Of a stretch of DNA of 50,587 nucleotides, positions 8,795-17,718 are shown in pieces. The position numbers and the translations under genes were made by a program. This stretch comes from a beta proteobacterium AAP51. Lineage in GTDB: Bacteria > Pseudomonadota > Gammaproteobacteria > Burkholderiales > Burkholderiaceae_C. Position 1 is the first letter of the stretch, and every line of letters begins with the position of its first letter. The stretch is from contig LJHT01000004.1 of the NCBI GenBank assembly GCA_001295905.1, positions 1 to 50,587 on the forward strand, read 5' to 3'. The notes below the pieces were generated by a model. It searched no databases. It saw only the letters and a program-made list of their open reading frames with translations, and was not told the origin of the DNA.

Positions 8795-9928
8795 GTGCCA
8801 TGGGGCGCCGCCGTGTGGCCGGCTGAACCCGACCTCCCGGCCCTGACGGTGCTGGATGCCCTGCACCAGCACGTCGCCCTGCTCGACGGCCAGGGCACGG
8901 TGCGCGCCGTGAACCGCGCCTGGCGCGACTATGGCCTGCAGCGGGGCGCACCGGGCGCGGGCGACAGCGCGGTGGGCATGAACTACCTGCAGGTCTGTGC
9001 CGCGCGCGCCGCACCCCCCGAGGCCGCCCTGGCCGGCCAGGGCATACAGGCCGTGCTGGCGGGCGAGCAGCGCGTCTTCGAGCTGGAGTACCCCTGCGCC
9101 GACCCCACGGGGGCGGCCTGCTGGGTCCTGATGCGCGTGTCACCCCTGGCCGGGCTGGCCGGCGGCGCGCTGGTTTCGCACGAAGACATCACCCCGCGCC
9201 GGCGGCAGGAGCAGCAGCGCGCCGGCCTGGTGAACGAGCTGCTGGTGGCCAACCGCGAGCTGCGTGAATTCGCCTACGTGGTGTCGCACGACCTCAAGGC
9301 GCCCTTGCGCGGCATCAGCTCGCTGGCCACCTGGCTGGTGGAAGACCACGCCGAAACGCTGGGCGGCGAAGGCGCGGCGCAGCTGAAGCTGATCGTGGCG
9401 CGGGCCAAGCGGCTTTCGGCCCTGATCGACGGCATCCTGGCCTATTCACGCGCCGGCCGCACGCAGGTGGAGCGCGAGCCGGTGGCGCTGGACGTGCTGG
9501 TGCAGAACACAATCGACCTGCTCGCCCCGCCGCCGCACATCCAGGTGCACATCGCCAGCCCACTGCCCAACCTGCAGCTGCATGCCGTGAAGATGCAGCA
9601 GGTGTTCCAGAACCTGCTGTCCAACGCCATCGACTTCAACGACAAGCCGCAGGGCCGCATCACCGTGGCCTGCCAGCGCGAAGGTGCCGACTGGCACTTC
9701 AGCGTGGCCGACAACGGCCCCGGCATCGAAGAGCGGCATTTCGAGCGCATCTTCCAGCTCTTCCAGACCCTGAGCGCGCGCGACGAACGCGAGCGCACGG
9801 GCGTGGGCCTGGCGCTGGTGAAGAAGATCGTCGAGTTGGAAGGCGGGCGGCTGTGGGTGGCCTCGGCCCTCGGCAGCGGCACCACCTTTCACTTCACCCT
9901 GCCCGCCGTTGCCGAGGCCAGTGCATGA
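8795..9928 (+). CDS. PAS-domain sensor histidine kinase (soluble)
   Basis: This protein of about 377 residues has no membrane segment. An N-terminal PAS-like sensor domain (about 15-130) is followed by a phytochrome-type HisKA with the H-box YVVSHDLKAPLRG (His165 from this start). An ATPase domain follows, with the N box QNLLSNAIDF, the G1 box VADNGPGIEE and the G2 box TGVGLALVKKIVE. It should autophosphorylate and pass phosphate to the response regulator whose start codon overlaps its stop (ATGA at 9925-9928), so the two are translationally coupled. The start is uncertain: GTG 8795 gives the longest frame, while GTG 8813 has GGGG upstream and would remove six residues. The signal sensed cannot be told from sequence. 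Confidence 0.85.
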   Translation: MPWGAAVWPAEPDLPALTVLDALHQHVALLDGQGTVRAVNRAWRDYGLQRGAPGAGDSAVGMNYLQVCAARAAPPEAALAGQGIQAVLAGEQRVFELEYPCADPTGAACWVLMRVSPLAGLAGGALVSHEDITPRRRQEQQRAGLVNELLVANRELREFAYVVSHDLKAPLRGISSLATWLVEDHAETLGGEGAAQLKLIVARAKRLSALIDGILAYSRAGRTQVEREPVALDVLVQNTIDLLAPPPHIQVHIASPLPNLQLHAVKMQQVFQNLLSNAIDFNDKPQGRITVACQREGADWHFSVADNGPGIEERHFERIFQLFQTLSARDERERTGVGLALVKKIVELEGGRLWVASALGSGTTFHFTLPAVAEASA

Positions 9929-10338
9929 CGCCCGAACAACACATCCTGCTGGTGGAAGACGACGACGTCGACGCAATGACGGTGCGCCGCACGCTCCGGC
10001 AGATCGGCGCGCCCAACCCGATGGAGCGCGCCAGCGACGGTGAACGCGCGCTGGCCTACCTGCGCGACCCGGCCCAACCGCGGCCGGGGCTCATCCTGCT
10101 GGACATCAACATGCCGCGCATGAACGGCATCGAGTTCGTGGCCGCCATCAAGGCCGACCCGCAGCTGCGGCTGATACCCGTGGTGGTGCTCACCACCTCG
10201 GTGGAGGAAGGCGACCGCCTGGCAGCCTTCGCCCACAGCGTGGCGGGCTACATGGTCAAGCCGGTGGACTACCCGCAGTTCGTGAAGATCATGGGGCTGA
10301 TCCGCGACTACTGGCTGACCAGCTCGAACCCGCCCTGA
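9925..10338 (+). CDS. single-domain response regulator (Rcp1/CheY-like)
   Basis: This 137-residue receiver domain has no output domain. The acidic pocket is VEDDD, the phosphoacceptor is Asp60 in LLDINMP, the conserved Thr is in VLTTS, and the Lys is in MVKPVD. The ATG overlaps the stop of the upstream kinase by four bases (ATGA), and the next gene begins about 24 bases after its stop. A kinase, a stand-alone receiver and a diguanylate cyclase with its own receiver in one operon suggest a short phosphorelay feeding c-di-GMP. Receivers of this length next to PAS/phytochrome-type kinases resemble cyanobacterial Rcp1. Confidence 0.9.
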   Translation: MTPEQHILLVEDDDVDAMTVRRTLRQIGAPNPMERASDGERALAYLRDPAQPRPGLILLDINMPRMNGIEFVAAIKADPQLRLIPVVVLTTSVEEGDRLAAFAHSVAGYMVKPVDYPQFVKIMGLIRDYWLTSSNPP

Positions 10339-10362
10339 GCGGTGCCCGCTCACCCTGCCGCC

Positions 10363-12438
10363 ATGAGCTCGATGCTGTTTGAAGAGGCCGCCCCGCAGCA
10401 CTTCGACGTGCTGCTGATCGAAGACGACCTCGTCGACGAGCTGGCCACGCTGCGCGCCGTGGCGCGGCAGGGCCTGCCCTACGAGGTGCAGGTGGCACGC
10501 TCGGTGGCGCAGGCGCGCCAGGCGCTGGCCTCGCAGCCCTTCGACGTCATCCTGGCCGACTGCCAGTTGCCTGATGGCAACGCCGCCGAGCTGATGGCGG
10601 CATTCGGCGAACAGCTGGTGATCTTCGTCACCGGGGCCTGGGACGCGGCCGCCGCCGCCGATGCGCTGCGCCTGGGCGTGCACGACTACCTCATCAAGGA
10701 CGCCGAAGGCATCTACCTGCAGCTGCTGCACTACCGCATCGAAAGCGGGCTGCGCCAGCGCCTGCTGGCGCGCCGCCTGCTAGACAGCGAGGCGCTGCTG
10801 CACGCCATCCTCGACCACGCGCCCGCGGCCATCTCGGCGCACGACCTGCAGGGCCGGCTGGTGCTGGCCAACCGCCACCACGACAGTCTGGGCATCCCTG
10901 CCGCCGAAGCCGCGCTGCCCGGCCCGCCGTTGCCCGGCCCGCTGGAAGACGAAGAAACCCGGCTCCAGCCCGATGGCAGCGAGCGCACCTACCTGCGCGT
11001 GCGTTTCCCCATGGCCGACCCTCGGGGCCGGCCGCTGGGCGTGGGGCGCATCGCGGTGGACATCACGGCGCGCAAGCAGGCCGAGCAGCAGATCCGCAAC
11101 CTGGCCTTCTACGACGCGCTGACCGGCCTGCCCAACCGCCGCATGCTCTTCGACCGCCTGCAGCAGGCCTGCGCCACCAGCGCGCGGCATGGCCAGCACG
11201 GCGCCGCGTTCTTCATCGACCTGGACCACTTCAAGGCCCTGAACGACACCCTGGGCCACGACCATGGCGACCTGCTGCTGCAGGAGGTGGCGCGCCGCCT
11301 GCTGGGCTGCGTGCGCGGCGAAGACACCGTGGCACGCATCGGCGGCGACGAGTTCGTGGTGATGACCGTGGGCCTGGACAGCCACGAGAAGACGGCTGCC
11401 ACGCAGGCCGCCGTGGTGGGCGAGAAGATCCTGCTGGCGGTGAGCCAGCCCATGCGGCTGGGCGAACACGCGCACAGCCTCACGCCCAGCATCGGCGTGA
11501 GCCTCTTCCGCGGGCGCGAGCACACGCTGGACGAGCTCATCAAGCGTGCCGACATCGCCATGTACCAGGCCAAGGCCGCCGGCCGCGGCACCGTGCGCTT
11601 CTTCGACCCCGTGATGCAGGCCAGCCTCAACGCGCGCGTGCTGCTGGAAAGCGACCTGAAGCGGGCGCTGGGCGCACAGCAGCTCAGCCTGCACTACCAG
11701 GGCCAGGTGGACGAACACCGCGGCACCGTGGGCGCCGAGGCGCTGCTGCGCTGGCTGCACCCGCAGCGCGGCCTGCTGCGGCCCGAGCAGTTCCTGCCGC
11801 TGGCCGAAGAAAGCGGGCTGATCCTGCCCATCGGCCTGTGGGTCATCGACAAGGCCTGCGAACAACTGGGTCGCTGGCAGGCGCAGGGCCTGTGCAGGCA
11901 AATGCACCTGAGCGTGAACGTCAGCGCGCGCCAGTTCCGACACGAAGGCTTCGTCGACAGCGTGGCCCAGGCGCTGCAGCGCCACGGCGCCGACCCGCGC
12001 CGCCTGCGGCTGGAGCTGCGCGAAAACGTGGTGCAGGACAACCCCGCGCGCACGCTGTCGCGCATGGGCGCGCTGAAAGACCTGGGCGTGGGCTTCGTGC
12101 TCGACGACTTCGGCATCAGCTTCTCTTCGCTGAGCCTGCTCAAGCGCCTGCCGCTGGAGCAGATCAAGATCAGCCAGACGCTGATGCGCACGCTGCTCAG
12201 CGACCCGCACGATGCCGCGCTGGTGCGCACCATCGTCGGCATCGCCGAGGGCATGGGCCTGCGCGCCGGCGCCGTGGGCGTGGAAACGCGCCAGCAGCGT
12301 GACCTGCTGGCCGAGCTGGGCTGCCACCAGTGGCAGGGCGACTACTTCGGCGCACCGGCGCCGATGGGGCAGTTCGAGGCGCGCTTCGAGGCTGCGACGA
12401 CCTCGCGGCAGGGCGCCGATTTCACGCCGCTGGGCTGA
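10363..12438 (+). CDS. REC-PAS-GGDEF-EAL c-di-GMP signalling protein
   Basis: This 691-residue protein has a receiver domain (LIEDDLVDE, phosphoacceptor Asp in LADCQLPDG, Lys in YLIKD), then a short PAS-like segment (about 140-235), GGDEF and EAL domains. The cyclase motif GGDEF (327-331) is intact. An inhibitory-site RxxD (RGED) lies five residues before it, so it is probably an active, product-inhibited diguanylate cyclase. The EAL domain keeps E459 of EAL, the Asn of VNVS, DDFG and the Lys of IKIS. The usual AEGVE motif, however, reads AVGVE: Val638 replaces the Glu that acts as general base in RocR-type phosphodiesterases. The phosphodiesterase half is therefore probably inactive or regulatory. 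ATG 10363 was chosen over GTG 10342; neither has a strong ribosome binding site. Confidence 0.88.
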   Translation: MSSMLFEEAAPQHFDVLLIEDDLVDELATLRAVARQGLPYEVQVARSVAQARQALASQPFDVILADCQLPDGNAAELMAAFGEQLVIFVTGAWDAAAAADALRLGVHDYLIKDAEGIYLQLLHYRIESGLRQRLLARRLLDSEALLHAILDHAPAAISAHDLQGRLVLANRHHDSLGIPAAEAALPGPPLPGPLEDEETRLQPDGSERTYLRVRFPMADPRGRPLGVGRIAVDITARKQAEQQIRNLAFYDALTGLPNRRMLFDRLQQACATSARHGQHGAAFFIDLDHFKALNDTLGHDHGDLLLQEVARRLLGCVRGEDTVARIGGDEFVVMTVGLDSHEKTAATQAAVVGEKILLAVSQPMRLGEHAHSLTPSIGVSLFRGREHTLDELIKRADIAMYQAKAAGRGTVRFFDPVMQASLNARVLLESDLKRALGAQQLSLHYQGQVDEHRGTVGAEALLRWLHPQRGLLRPEQFLPLAEESGLILPIGLWVIDKACEQLGRWQAQGLCRQMHLSVNVSARQFRHEGFVDSVAQALQRHGADPRRLRLELRENVVQDNPARTLSRMGALKDLGVGFVLDDFGISFSSLSLLKRLPLEQIKISQTLMRTLLSDPHDAALVRTIVGIAEGMGLRAGAVGVETRQQRDLLAELGCHQWQGDYFGAPAPMGQFEARFEAATTSRQGADFTPLG

Positions 12439-12465
12439 AGCCGGCCGAGCCCGACAATCGACGGC

Positions 12466-13899
12466 ATGACTGCTGCTGCCCCGACCCCCACCTCCATCGC
12501 CCCCACCACCGCCCCCAGCACCGACTTCGCCCGCCTGCCGCTGGCCCCCCACGTGCTGCAGAACCTGCAGCGCCTGGGCTACACCACCATGACGCCCATC
12601 CAGGCCGCGGCCTTGCCCGCGGCGCTGGCCGGCAAGGACCTCATCGCCCAGGCGCGCACCGGCAGCGGCAAGACGGCGGCCTTTGCGCTGGCGCTGCTGG
12701 CCAACCTGAACGTGCGCCGCCTGGCCGTGCAGGCGCTGGTGCTGTGCCCCACGCGCGAACTGGCCGACCAGGTGACGCAGGAAGTGCGCCGCCTGGCCGC
12801 CGCCGAAGACAACGTGAAGGTGCTCACGCTGTGCGGCGGCAGCACCATGCGCCCGCAGCTGGCCAGCCTGGAGCATGGCGCGCACGTCGTGGTAGGCACG
12901 CCCGGCCGTCTGCTCGACCACCTGGAGCGCGGCAGCCTCGACCTGGCCGCGCTGAACACGCTGGTGCTGGACGAAGCCGACCGCATGCTCGACATGGGCT
13001 TCTTCGACGACATCGCCGCGGTGGCCAAACAGTGCCCCAAGCAGCGCCAGACGCTGCTGTTCAGCGCCACCTACCCGGAAGGCATCGGCAAGCTCGCCGC
13101 GGCCTTTCTGCGCGAGCCGCTGCAGGTGAAGCTGCCCGATGCGGCGGCGGGCGTGGCCACGGCGCAGATCCGGCAGCAGTTCATCGAGGTGCGCGAAGAA
13201 GAACGCCTGCATGCCGTGGGCCTGCTGCTGAACCACGTGCGCCCGGCGCGCACGCTGGCCTTCTGCAACACCAAGCAGCAGTGCCGCGACCTCGTGGCCG
13301 TGCTGCGCGCGCAAGGCCTGGTGGCGCTGGAACTGCACGGCGACCTGGAACAGCGCGACCGCGACCAGGTGCTGGTGCAGTTCGTGAACCACAGCGCCAG
13401 CGTGCTGGTGGCCACCGACATCGCCGCGCGCGGCCTCGACATCGTGGGCCTGGAAGCGGTGGTGAACGTCGACGTGACGCCCGACCCCGCCACGCACACC
13501 CACCGCATCGGCCGCACCGGCCGGGCCGATGCCGTGGGCGCGGCCTACACCCTGGCCAGCCTGGACGAGATGGGCCGCGTGGGCGCCATCGAGAAGGCCG
13601 GCGGCTTCGCCTCGGCCTGGCTGCCACTGGCTGCGCTGGTGCCCGCGGCGGGCGGCCCGCTGCAGCCGGCGATGGCCACGCTGCAGATCCTGGGCGGGCG
13701 CAAGGAGAAGATCCGCGCGGGCGACGTGCTGGGCGCGCTGACGAAGGACATGGGCGTGGCCGCGGCCGAGGTGGGCAAGATCACCGTGAACGACCAGGCC
13801 ACCTACGTGGCCGTGGCGCGCGAGAAGGCCGATGCCGTGCTGCGCAAGCTGAACGCCGGCAAGGTGAAAGGCAAGACCGTGAAGGCGCGGCGGCTGTAG
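12466..13899 (+). CDS. dbpA: ATP-dependent RNA helicase DbpA
   Basis: This 477-residue DEAD-box helicase has all core motifs: Q motif MTPIQ, P-loop ARTGSGKT (66-70 is GSGKT), PTRELADQ, TPGRLLDH, DEAD (169-172), SAT, ARGLD and HRIGRTGR. The last 75 or so residues form a DbpA-type RNA-binding domain (LQILGGRKEKIRAGDVLGAL). In DbpA this domain recognises 23S rRNA hairpin 92 and targets the helicase to large-subunit assembly. The gene starts 27 bases after the upstream c-di-GMP gene and converges with the next gene across a 9-base gap. The length is normal for the family. Confidence 0.92.
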   Translation: MTAAAPTPTSIAPTTAPSTDFARLPLAPHVLQNLQRLGYTTMTPIQAAALPAALAGKDLIAQARTGSGKTAAFALALLANLNVRRLAVQALVLCPTRELADQVTQEVRRLAAAEDNVKVLTLCGGSTMRPQLASLEHGAHVVVGTPGRLLDHLERGSLDLAALNTLVLDEADRMLDMGFFDDIAAVAKQCPKQRQTLLFSATYPEGIGKLAAAFLREPLQVKLPDAAAGVATAQIRQQFIEVREEERLHAVGLLLNHVRPARTLAFCNTKQQCRDLVAVLRAQGLVALELHGDLEQRDRDQVLVQFVNHSASVLVATDIAARGLDIVGLEAVVNVDVTPDPATHTHRIGRTGRADAVGAAYTLASLDEMGRVGAIEKAGGFASAWLPLAALVPAAGGPLQPAMATLQILGGRKEKIRAGDVLGALTKDMGVAAAEVGKITVNDQATYVAVAREKADAVLRKLNAGKVKGKTVKARRL

Positions 13900-13908
13900 G
13901 GCGCCCGT

Positions 13909-14562
13909 TCACTGGGGGCGCCGCACAGGCAGCCGCAGCCCGGCATCCGTGGCCACGCGCGCAGGCAAGGCCTCGGCCCTGAAGAAGCGCAGTTCCAGGC
14001 TGCGCCGTGGCTGCGTCATTGCGGGCGTGAGATGGGTGCGGTGCAGGCGCAGGCCGTCGAAGAGCAGCGCGTCGCCGCCTTGCAGCACGGCGTGCTGAAA
14101 GGCGGCCTGATCGAAGCGCGCGGCCACGGCCTCGGGCGTGAGTTCCGGCGGGCTCAGCAGGCCGGGCAGGGCGGTGTTTACCCATTGCAGAGAAGGCGCG
14201 TCCACGCCGCAGGGCGTGAGCGCGATCCACAGCGTGCGCATCTCCAGCGCCGCGCCCGGCGGCGCAGGGCGGCCGGCGTGTGCGATGAAGTCGTGCCGCA
14301 GCGCGCCGTCCTGGTGCCAGTGGTGTGCGGGCCGGCCGGTGCGCAGCCAGCTCTGCGCCAGGTTGCACCAGGGCGCCGGGCCCAGGGCCTGCACCAGAGG
14401 CGCTGCGGCAGCGCTGTTCGCGACGGCCTGCAGCACATCGGCGGCGTCCAACGGCAGGGCGGTGAGCGGGGTCGAACTCTCGCTGTTCGCGGTCGCAAGC
14501 CGCCATGTTTCGCACAAGGCCGCCGGCAGCAGGCCGGGCAGCAGCTGCAAGGGCGTCGGCAT
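13909..14562 (-). CDS. putative Fe(II)/2-oxoglutarate oxygenase (PhyH-like)
   Basis: This 217-residue protein resembles phytanoyl-CoA dioxygenase-type enzymes. The candidate iron ligands are His83 and Asp85 in HWHQDG and a distal His at about 174 in GLRLHRTH; a following Arg-rich strand (RRSLELRF) could bind 2-oxoglutarate. ATG 14562 lies only 17 bases after the stop of the radical SAM gene on the same strand, so the two are likely cotranscribed. The substrate is unknown. The assignment rests on motif spacing and is tentative. Confidence 0.6.
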   Translation of the reverse strand: MPTPLQLLPGLLPAALCETWRLATANSESSTPLTALPLDAADVLQAVANSAAAAPLVQALGPAPWCNLAQSWLRTGRPAHHWHQDGALRHDFIAHAGRPAPPGAALEMRTLWIALTPCGVDAPSLQWVNTALPGLLSPPELTPEAVAARFDQAAFQHAVLQGGDALLFDGLRLHRTHLTPAMTQPRRSLELRFFRAEALPARVATDAGLRLPVRRPQ

Positions 14563-14579
14563 GGCCCGCAATGGGGTTT

Positions 14580-16496
14580 TCAGCCGCCTTCGGCCAGCGC
14601 GCGTTCGATGCGGCGCTTCGCGATACGCGTCTTGGGCACGTGGAAGTCGAACCACACGCGCACGTCGTCTTCCAGCCCGATGCCGTGCATGTAGTTGTAG
14701 AGCGCTTTCTTCAGGCCCACGCCCAGGGCGTCGTGGTCGGTGCCGGTGGGGTCGAAGAAGCCGATGTCGTTCTTGCCGAAGGTGACTTCGGGCAGCTCCT
14801 GCAGCGTCACGCCATAGGCTGCCGGGTCTTGCCCCACGGGCGAATGCACGGTGCAGGTGAAGCGGTGCCAGAAACCGCTCTGGATGCAGCCGTTGGCGAA
14901 GAGCTGGCGCACGAGCTCCAGCGCGTCCACGGTGTCCTGCACCGTCTGCGTGGGAAAGCCGTACATCAGGTAGGCGTGCACCAGCACCCCCGCGTCGCTG
15001 AAGCCCTTGGTGACGCGCGCCACCTGGTCGACGCTGACGCCCTTCTTCATCAGCGCGAGCAGCCGGTCCGAGGCCACCTCCAACCCGCCGCTGATGGCGA
15101 TGCAGCCGCTGTCGGCCAGCTGCTGGCACAGCTGCGGCGTGAAGGTCTTCTCGAAGCGGATGTTGCCCCACCAGGTGATGGGCAACTGCCGGCGCTGGAT
15201 CTCGGCGGCCAGGGCCTTCAGGCTCTTCGGCGGCGCGGCTTCGTCGACGAAGTGGAAGCCGGTCTGCCCGGTTTCTTCGACGATGGCCTCGATGCGGTCG
15301 CACAGCAGTTCTGCGCTCGCGGCGTCGTAACGGCCGATGTAGTCGAGGCTCACGTCGCAGAAGCTGCACTTCTTCCAGTAGCAGCCATGGGCCACGGTGA
15401 GCTTGTTCCAGCGCCCGTCGCTCCACAGCCGATGCATGGGGTTCAGCATGTCCAGCAGGCTGAGGTAGTGCTGCAGCGGCAGGCCGTCCCAGGTGGGCGT
15501 GCCCACCTCGGCGAAGGGCACCTCGGGTTCGGCGAAGTTCACGTAGCGCACGGTGCCCGTCTGGGCATCGCGCAGGAAGGTGCGTACCAGGCGGCTCTGG
15601 CCGCGGCGGCCCTGCAGGTGTTCCAGCAGCGCGAGCAGCGGGCGTTCGCCGGCGTCCAGCGTCACGAAATCGAAGTAATCGAAGACGCGTGGCTCCTTCA
15701 GCTCGCGCAGCTCGGTGTTGACGTAGCCGCCGCCCAGCACGGTGACGATGCCGGGGTGCTGCGCCTTCACCGCCTGCGCGATGCGGAAAGCCGCGTACAC
15801 CGCGCCCGGGAAGGGCACCGAAAGCAGCAGCACCGTGGGCTGGTGCTCGGCCACGGCGGCCAGCGCCAGGCGCTGCAGCGTGCGGTCCACCAGGTTCAGC
15901 GGCGCGGCCAGGGCCTGCGCCAGCGGCTCGAAGGTGGGCTGGCTCATCGCCAGGCGCTCGGCGTAGCGCACGAACTCGAAGCGCGGGTCCACCGCGTCCT
16001 TCAGCACGTCGGCGATGTCGTTGAGGTAGAGCGTGGCCAGGTGGCGGGCGCGGTCTTGCACGCCGAGTGAGCCGAAGGCCCAGCCCAGGGCATCTGTGCC
16101 GGGCTCGTCGTCCGGGCTGGCATAGGCCTCCAGCGCCGCGAAACGCGGTCCCTCGGGCAGGAAGCCGCGCGCGGCGATGCGGTGCGCCAGCGTCGAATCA
16201 CGCCCCTGCAGGAAGGCCAGCGTGGGGCCGATGGTCTGCATATAGGCCTGGAATTGGGCCAGGAAGGCCTGCACGCGCGCACTGGGCCTGGGCAGGGCCA
16301 GCGCTTCGTCGTGCACGGCCTGCAGGCCCGGACGCGACAGCAGTTCCAGGATGAGCGCCAGCGCCAGGTCGGCCTGCGTGGCCTGCACCCCGCGTGAGCG
16401 CAGGAAGCCGGTGAGATAAGCGGTGGAGGGGTAGGGCGTGTTCAGCTGCGTCATCGGCGGGATGAGGCTGAGCACGCGGGGCGGCGGCAGGTTCAT
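14580..16496 (-). CDS. B12-binding-type radical SAM protein
   Basis: This 638-residue protein has an N-terminal region (1-330) with the layout of a cobalamin-binding domain. It includes PTVLLLSVPFPGAVYAAFRI and VTVLGGGYVNTELRELKEP. A radical SAM core follows, with cysteines 372, 377 and 380 in HGCYWKKCSFCD. This is a CX4CX2C arrangement rather than the usual CX3CX2C. FHFVDEAAPPKSL and ISGGLEVASDRLL are later core strands. Enzymes of this class typically methylate unactivated carbons or rearrange rings; the substrate here is unknown. ATG 16496 was chosen because the alignable region starts there. It precedes the PhyH-like oxygenase by 17 bases, suggesting a two-step modification pathway. Confidence 0.8.
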   Translation of the reverse strand: MNLPPPRVLSLIPPMTQLNTPYPSTAYLTGFLRSRGVQATQADLALALILELLSRPGLQAVHDEALALPRPSARVQAFLAQFQAYMQTIGPTLAFLQGRDSTLAHRIAARGFLPEGPRFAALEAYASPDDEPGTDALGWAFGSLGVQDRARHLATLYLNDIADVLKDAVDPRFEFVRYAERLAMSQPTFEPLAQALAAPLNLVDRTLQRLALAAVAEHQPTVLLLSVPFPGAVYAAFRIAQAVKAQHPGIVTVLGGGYVNTELRELKEPRVFDYFDFVTLDAGERPLLALLEHLQGRRGQSRLVRTFLRDAQTGTVRYVNFAEPEVPFAEVGTPTWDGLPLQHYLSLLDMLNPMHRLWSDGRWNKLTVAHGCYWKKCSFCDVSLDYIGRYDAASAELLCDRIEAIVEETGQTGFHFVDEAAPPKSLKALAAEIQRRQLPITWWGNIRFEKTFTPQLCQQLADSGCIAISGGLEVASDRLLALMKKGVSVDQVARVTKGFSDAGVLVHAYLMYGFPTQTVQDTVDALELVRQLFANGCIQSGFWHRFTCTVHSPVGQDPAAYGVTLQELPEVTFGKNDIGFFDPTGTDHDALGVGLKKALYNYMHGIGLEDDVRVWFDFHVPKTRIAKRRIERALAEGG

Positions 16497-16575
16497 GGCG
16501 GCGCCGATTGTCGGGCCAGGGCGCACCGCCGCGCTGGCGGTGCAGGTTCGGCGAGGGGGCGCCGAGCCCCGTGTT

Positions 16576-16884
16576 TCAATCCTGCGGCATGAAGATCCAC
16601 AGCAGCACATAGGCCACGAGGCCCACGCCGCCCATCAGCAGCAGTGCCACGAAGAGCAGCCGGAACAGCCAGCTTTCCAGCCCGGTGCTGCGCGCCAAGC
16701 CGCCGCACACGCCGCCCAGCCAGCGGTCCTGGCGGCTGCGGCGCAGCGGCGTGGCGCTGACGGTGGGCCCGGGCGGTGGCGCTTCGCCGGCCAGCACGCG
16801 GCTCTTGGCGCGCTGGAATTCTTCGTCGCTGAGCTTGCCGCTGCTGTGCAGCGCGGCCAGGCGGTCGAGTTCGTTGGTGATCAT
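16576..16884 (-). CDS. PspC-domain membrane protein with SHOCT-like N-terminus
   Basis: This 102-residue protein begins with a short helical SHOCT-like segment (LDRLAALHSSGKLSDEEFQRAK). A PspC domain follows: RWLGGVCGGLARSTGLESWLFRLLF, with a transmembrane segment LLLMGGVGLVAYVLLW, ending FMPQD. PspC proteins act in envelope stress responses or as small inner-membrane proteins. ATG 16884 has GGAG upstream on the coding strand. It lies 28 bases downstream of the periplasmic protein gene on the same strand and may be cotranscribed with it. Confidence 0.85.
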   Translation of the reverse strand: MITNELDRLAALHSSGKLSDEEFQRAKSRVLAGEAPPPGPTVSATPLRRSRQDRWLGGVCGGLARSTGLESWLFRLLFVALLLMGGVGLVAYVLLWIFMPQD

Positions 16885-16912
16885 GAAGGCCACTCCGTTG
16901 CGATGCTGAAGT

Positions 16913-17656
16913 TCAACTCTGCGGCTGCAGCGTGTACTCGGTACGGCCCGAGCCCTTCTGGCCGGCCCCCGAGCCGCGCGTGACGCTGGTGCGCTGCGTG
17001 GCCACCAGCCGCTCGCCCACCACCGCGAACACCAGTTCCTCGGTGTTCTGCATCTCGAAGTTGATGACGACGAAGGCGCTGCCTTCCACGCGCTGGCGCT
17101 GGCGGCTGGCCAGCGGCGTGCCATCGGCACCCAGCCAGACCTCCAGTGTGGACTCGAACTTCTTCACGTACTTGTCTTTCTTCACCTGCGGCACGTCGAA
17201 CACCAGCACGCGCGCCGGGCGGCCTTGCCAGGCTTCGTTGCGTTCCGTCTTGAAGATGGCGTTGGCGAGATCGCGGCGCAGGGTCTCGGCGGCGCGCGAA
17301 AGCTCGCGCACCTCGCTGAAGCTCAGGCCCTTCAGGCCGGTGGCGGTAGGTGCCGGCGCCTTGGGGTCGGCGGCCCGCGCAGCTTCTTCCTGCGCCGCCT
17401 GGGCCAGGGCTGCCTGCGGGTAGGCCAGGCGCAGCCCGGTGGGGCCGTCTTCCAGCTGCACGGTGGCCAGGCCGGCGCTGGTGTCGCCTTCGTCGCCGTC
17501 CTGGGTGCGGCTTTCGCTCTTCAGCTGCACCGTGGCCTTCAGCGGCGTGTGGCCGGCCAGGCGGCCCAGGGTGTCGCGCAGCTCTTGCAGCGGGTTGGCG
17601 TGCAGCGGCAGGGCCGTCAGCAGGGTGGTGGCAAGCAGCAGGAGGGTGCGTGTCAT
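16913..17656 (-). CDS. exported protein of unknown function
   Basis: This 247-residue protein has a clear Sec signal peptide (MTRTLLLLATTLLTALPLHA). The mature part has an Ala-rich helix (about 80-100) and a C-terminal half rich in beta strands (RPARVLVFDVPQVKKDKYVKKFESTLEVWLGADGTP), which gives the look of a lipoprotein-carrier or outer-membrane biogenesis periplasmic domain. I recognise no family. It is followed closely by the PspC gene, so a role in the envelope is possible but not shown. Confidence 0.7.
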   Translation of the reverse strand: MTRTLLLLATTLLTALPLHANPLQELRDTLGRLAGHTPLKATVQLKSESRTQDGDEGDTSAGLATVQLEDGPTGLRLAYPQAALAQAAQEEAARAADPKAPAPTATGLKGLSFSEVRELSRAAETLRRDLANAIFKTERNEAWQGRPARVLVFDVPQVKKDKYVKKFESTLEVWLGADGTPLASRQRQRVEGSAFVVINFEMQNTEELVFAVVGERLVATQRTSVTRGSGAGQKGSGRTEYTLQPQS

Positions 17657-17718
17657 GGGATGCTGGGGGTACGGGAGGTGGAGCGGGCCGGGTTAGCGAT
17701 CCGACAGGTGCGCATTCT

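Noticed and set aside
8396..9143. Two overlapping minus-strand frames of 158 and 193 codons
   Set aside because: They overlap the helicase start and the kinase gene and consist of Pro/Arg/Ala-rich shadow sequence without a motif.
10780..13503. 907-codon open frame on the minus strand
   Set aside because: It is antisense to the GGDEF-EAL and dbpA genes and crosses their boundary. Its composition is typical of a shadow frame.
16523..16543. Perfect 8-bp hairpin (GCACCGCC/GGCGGTGC) between PspC and radical SAM genes
   Set aside because: No T tract follows on either strand, so I do not call it a terminator.
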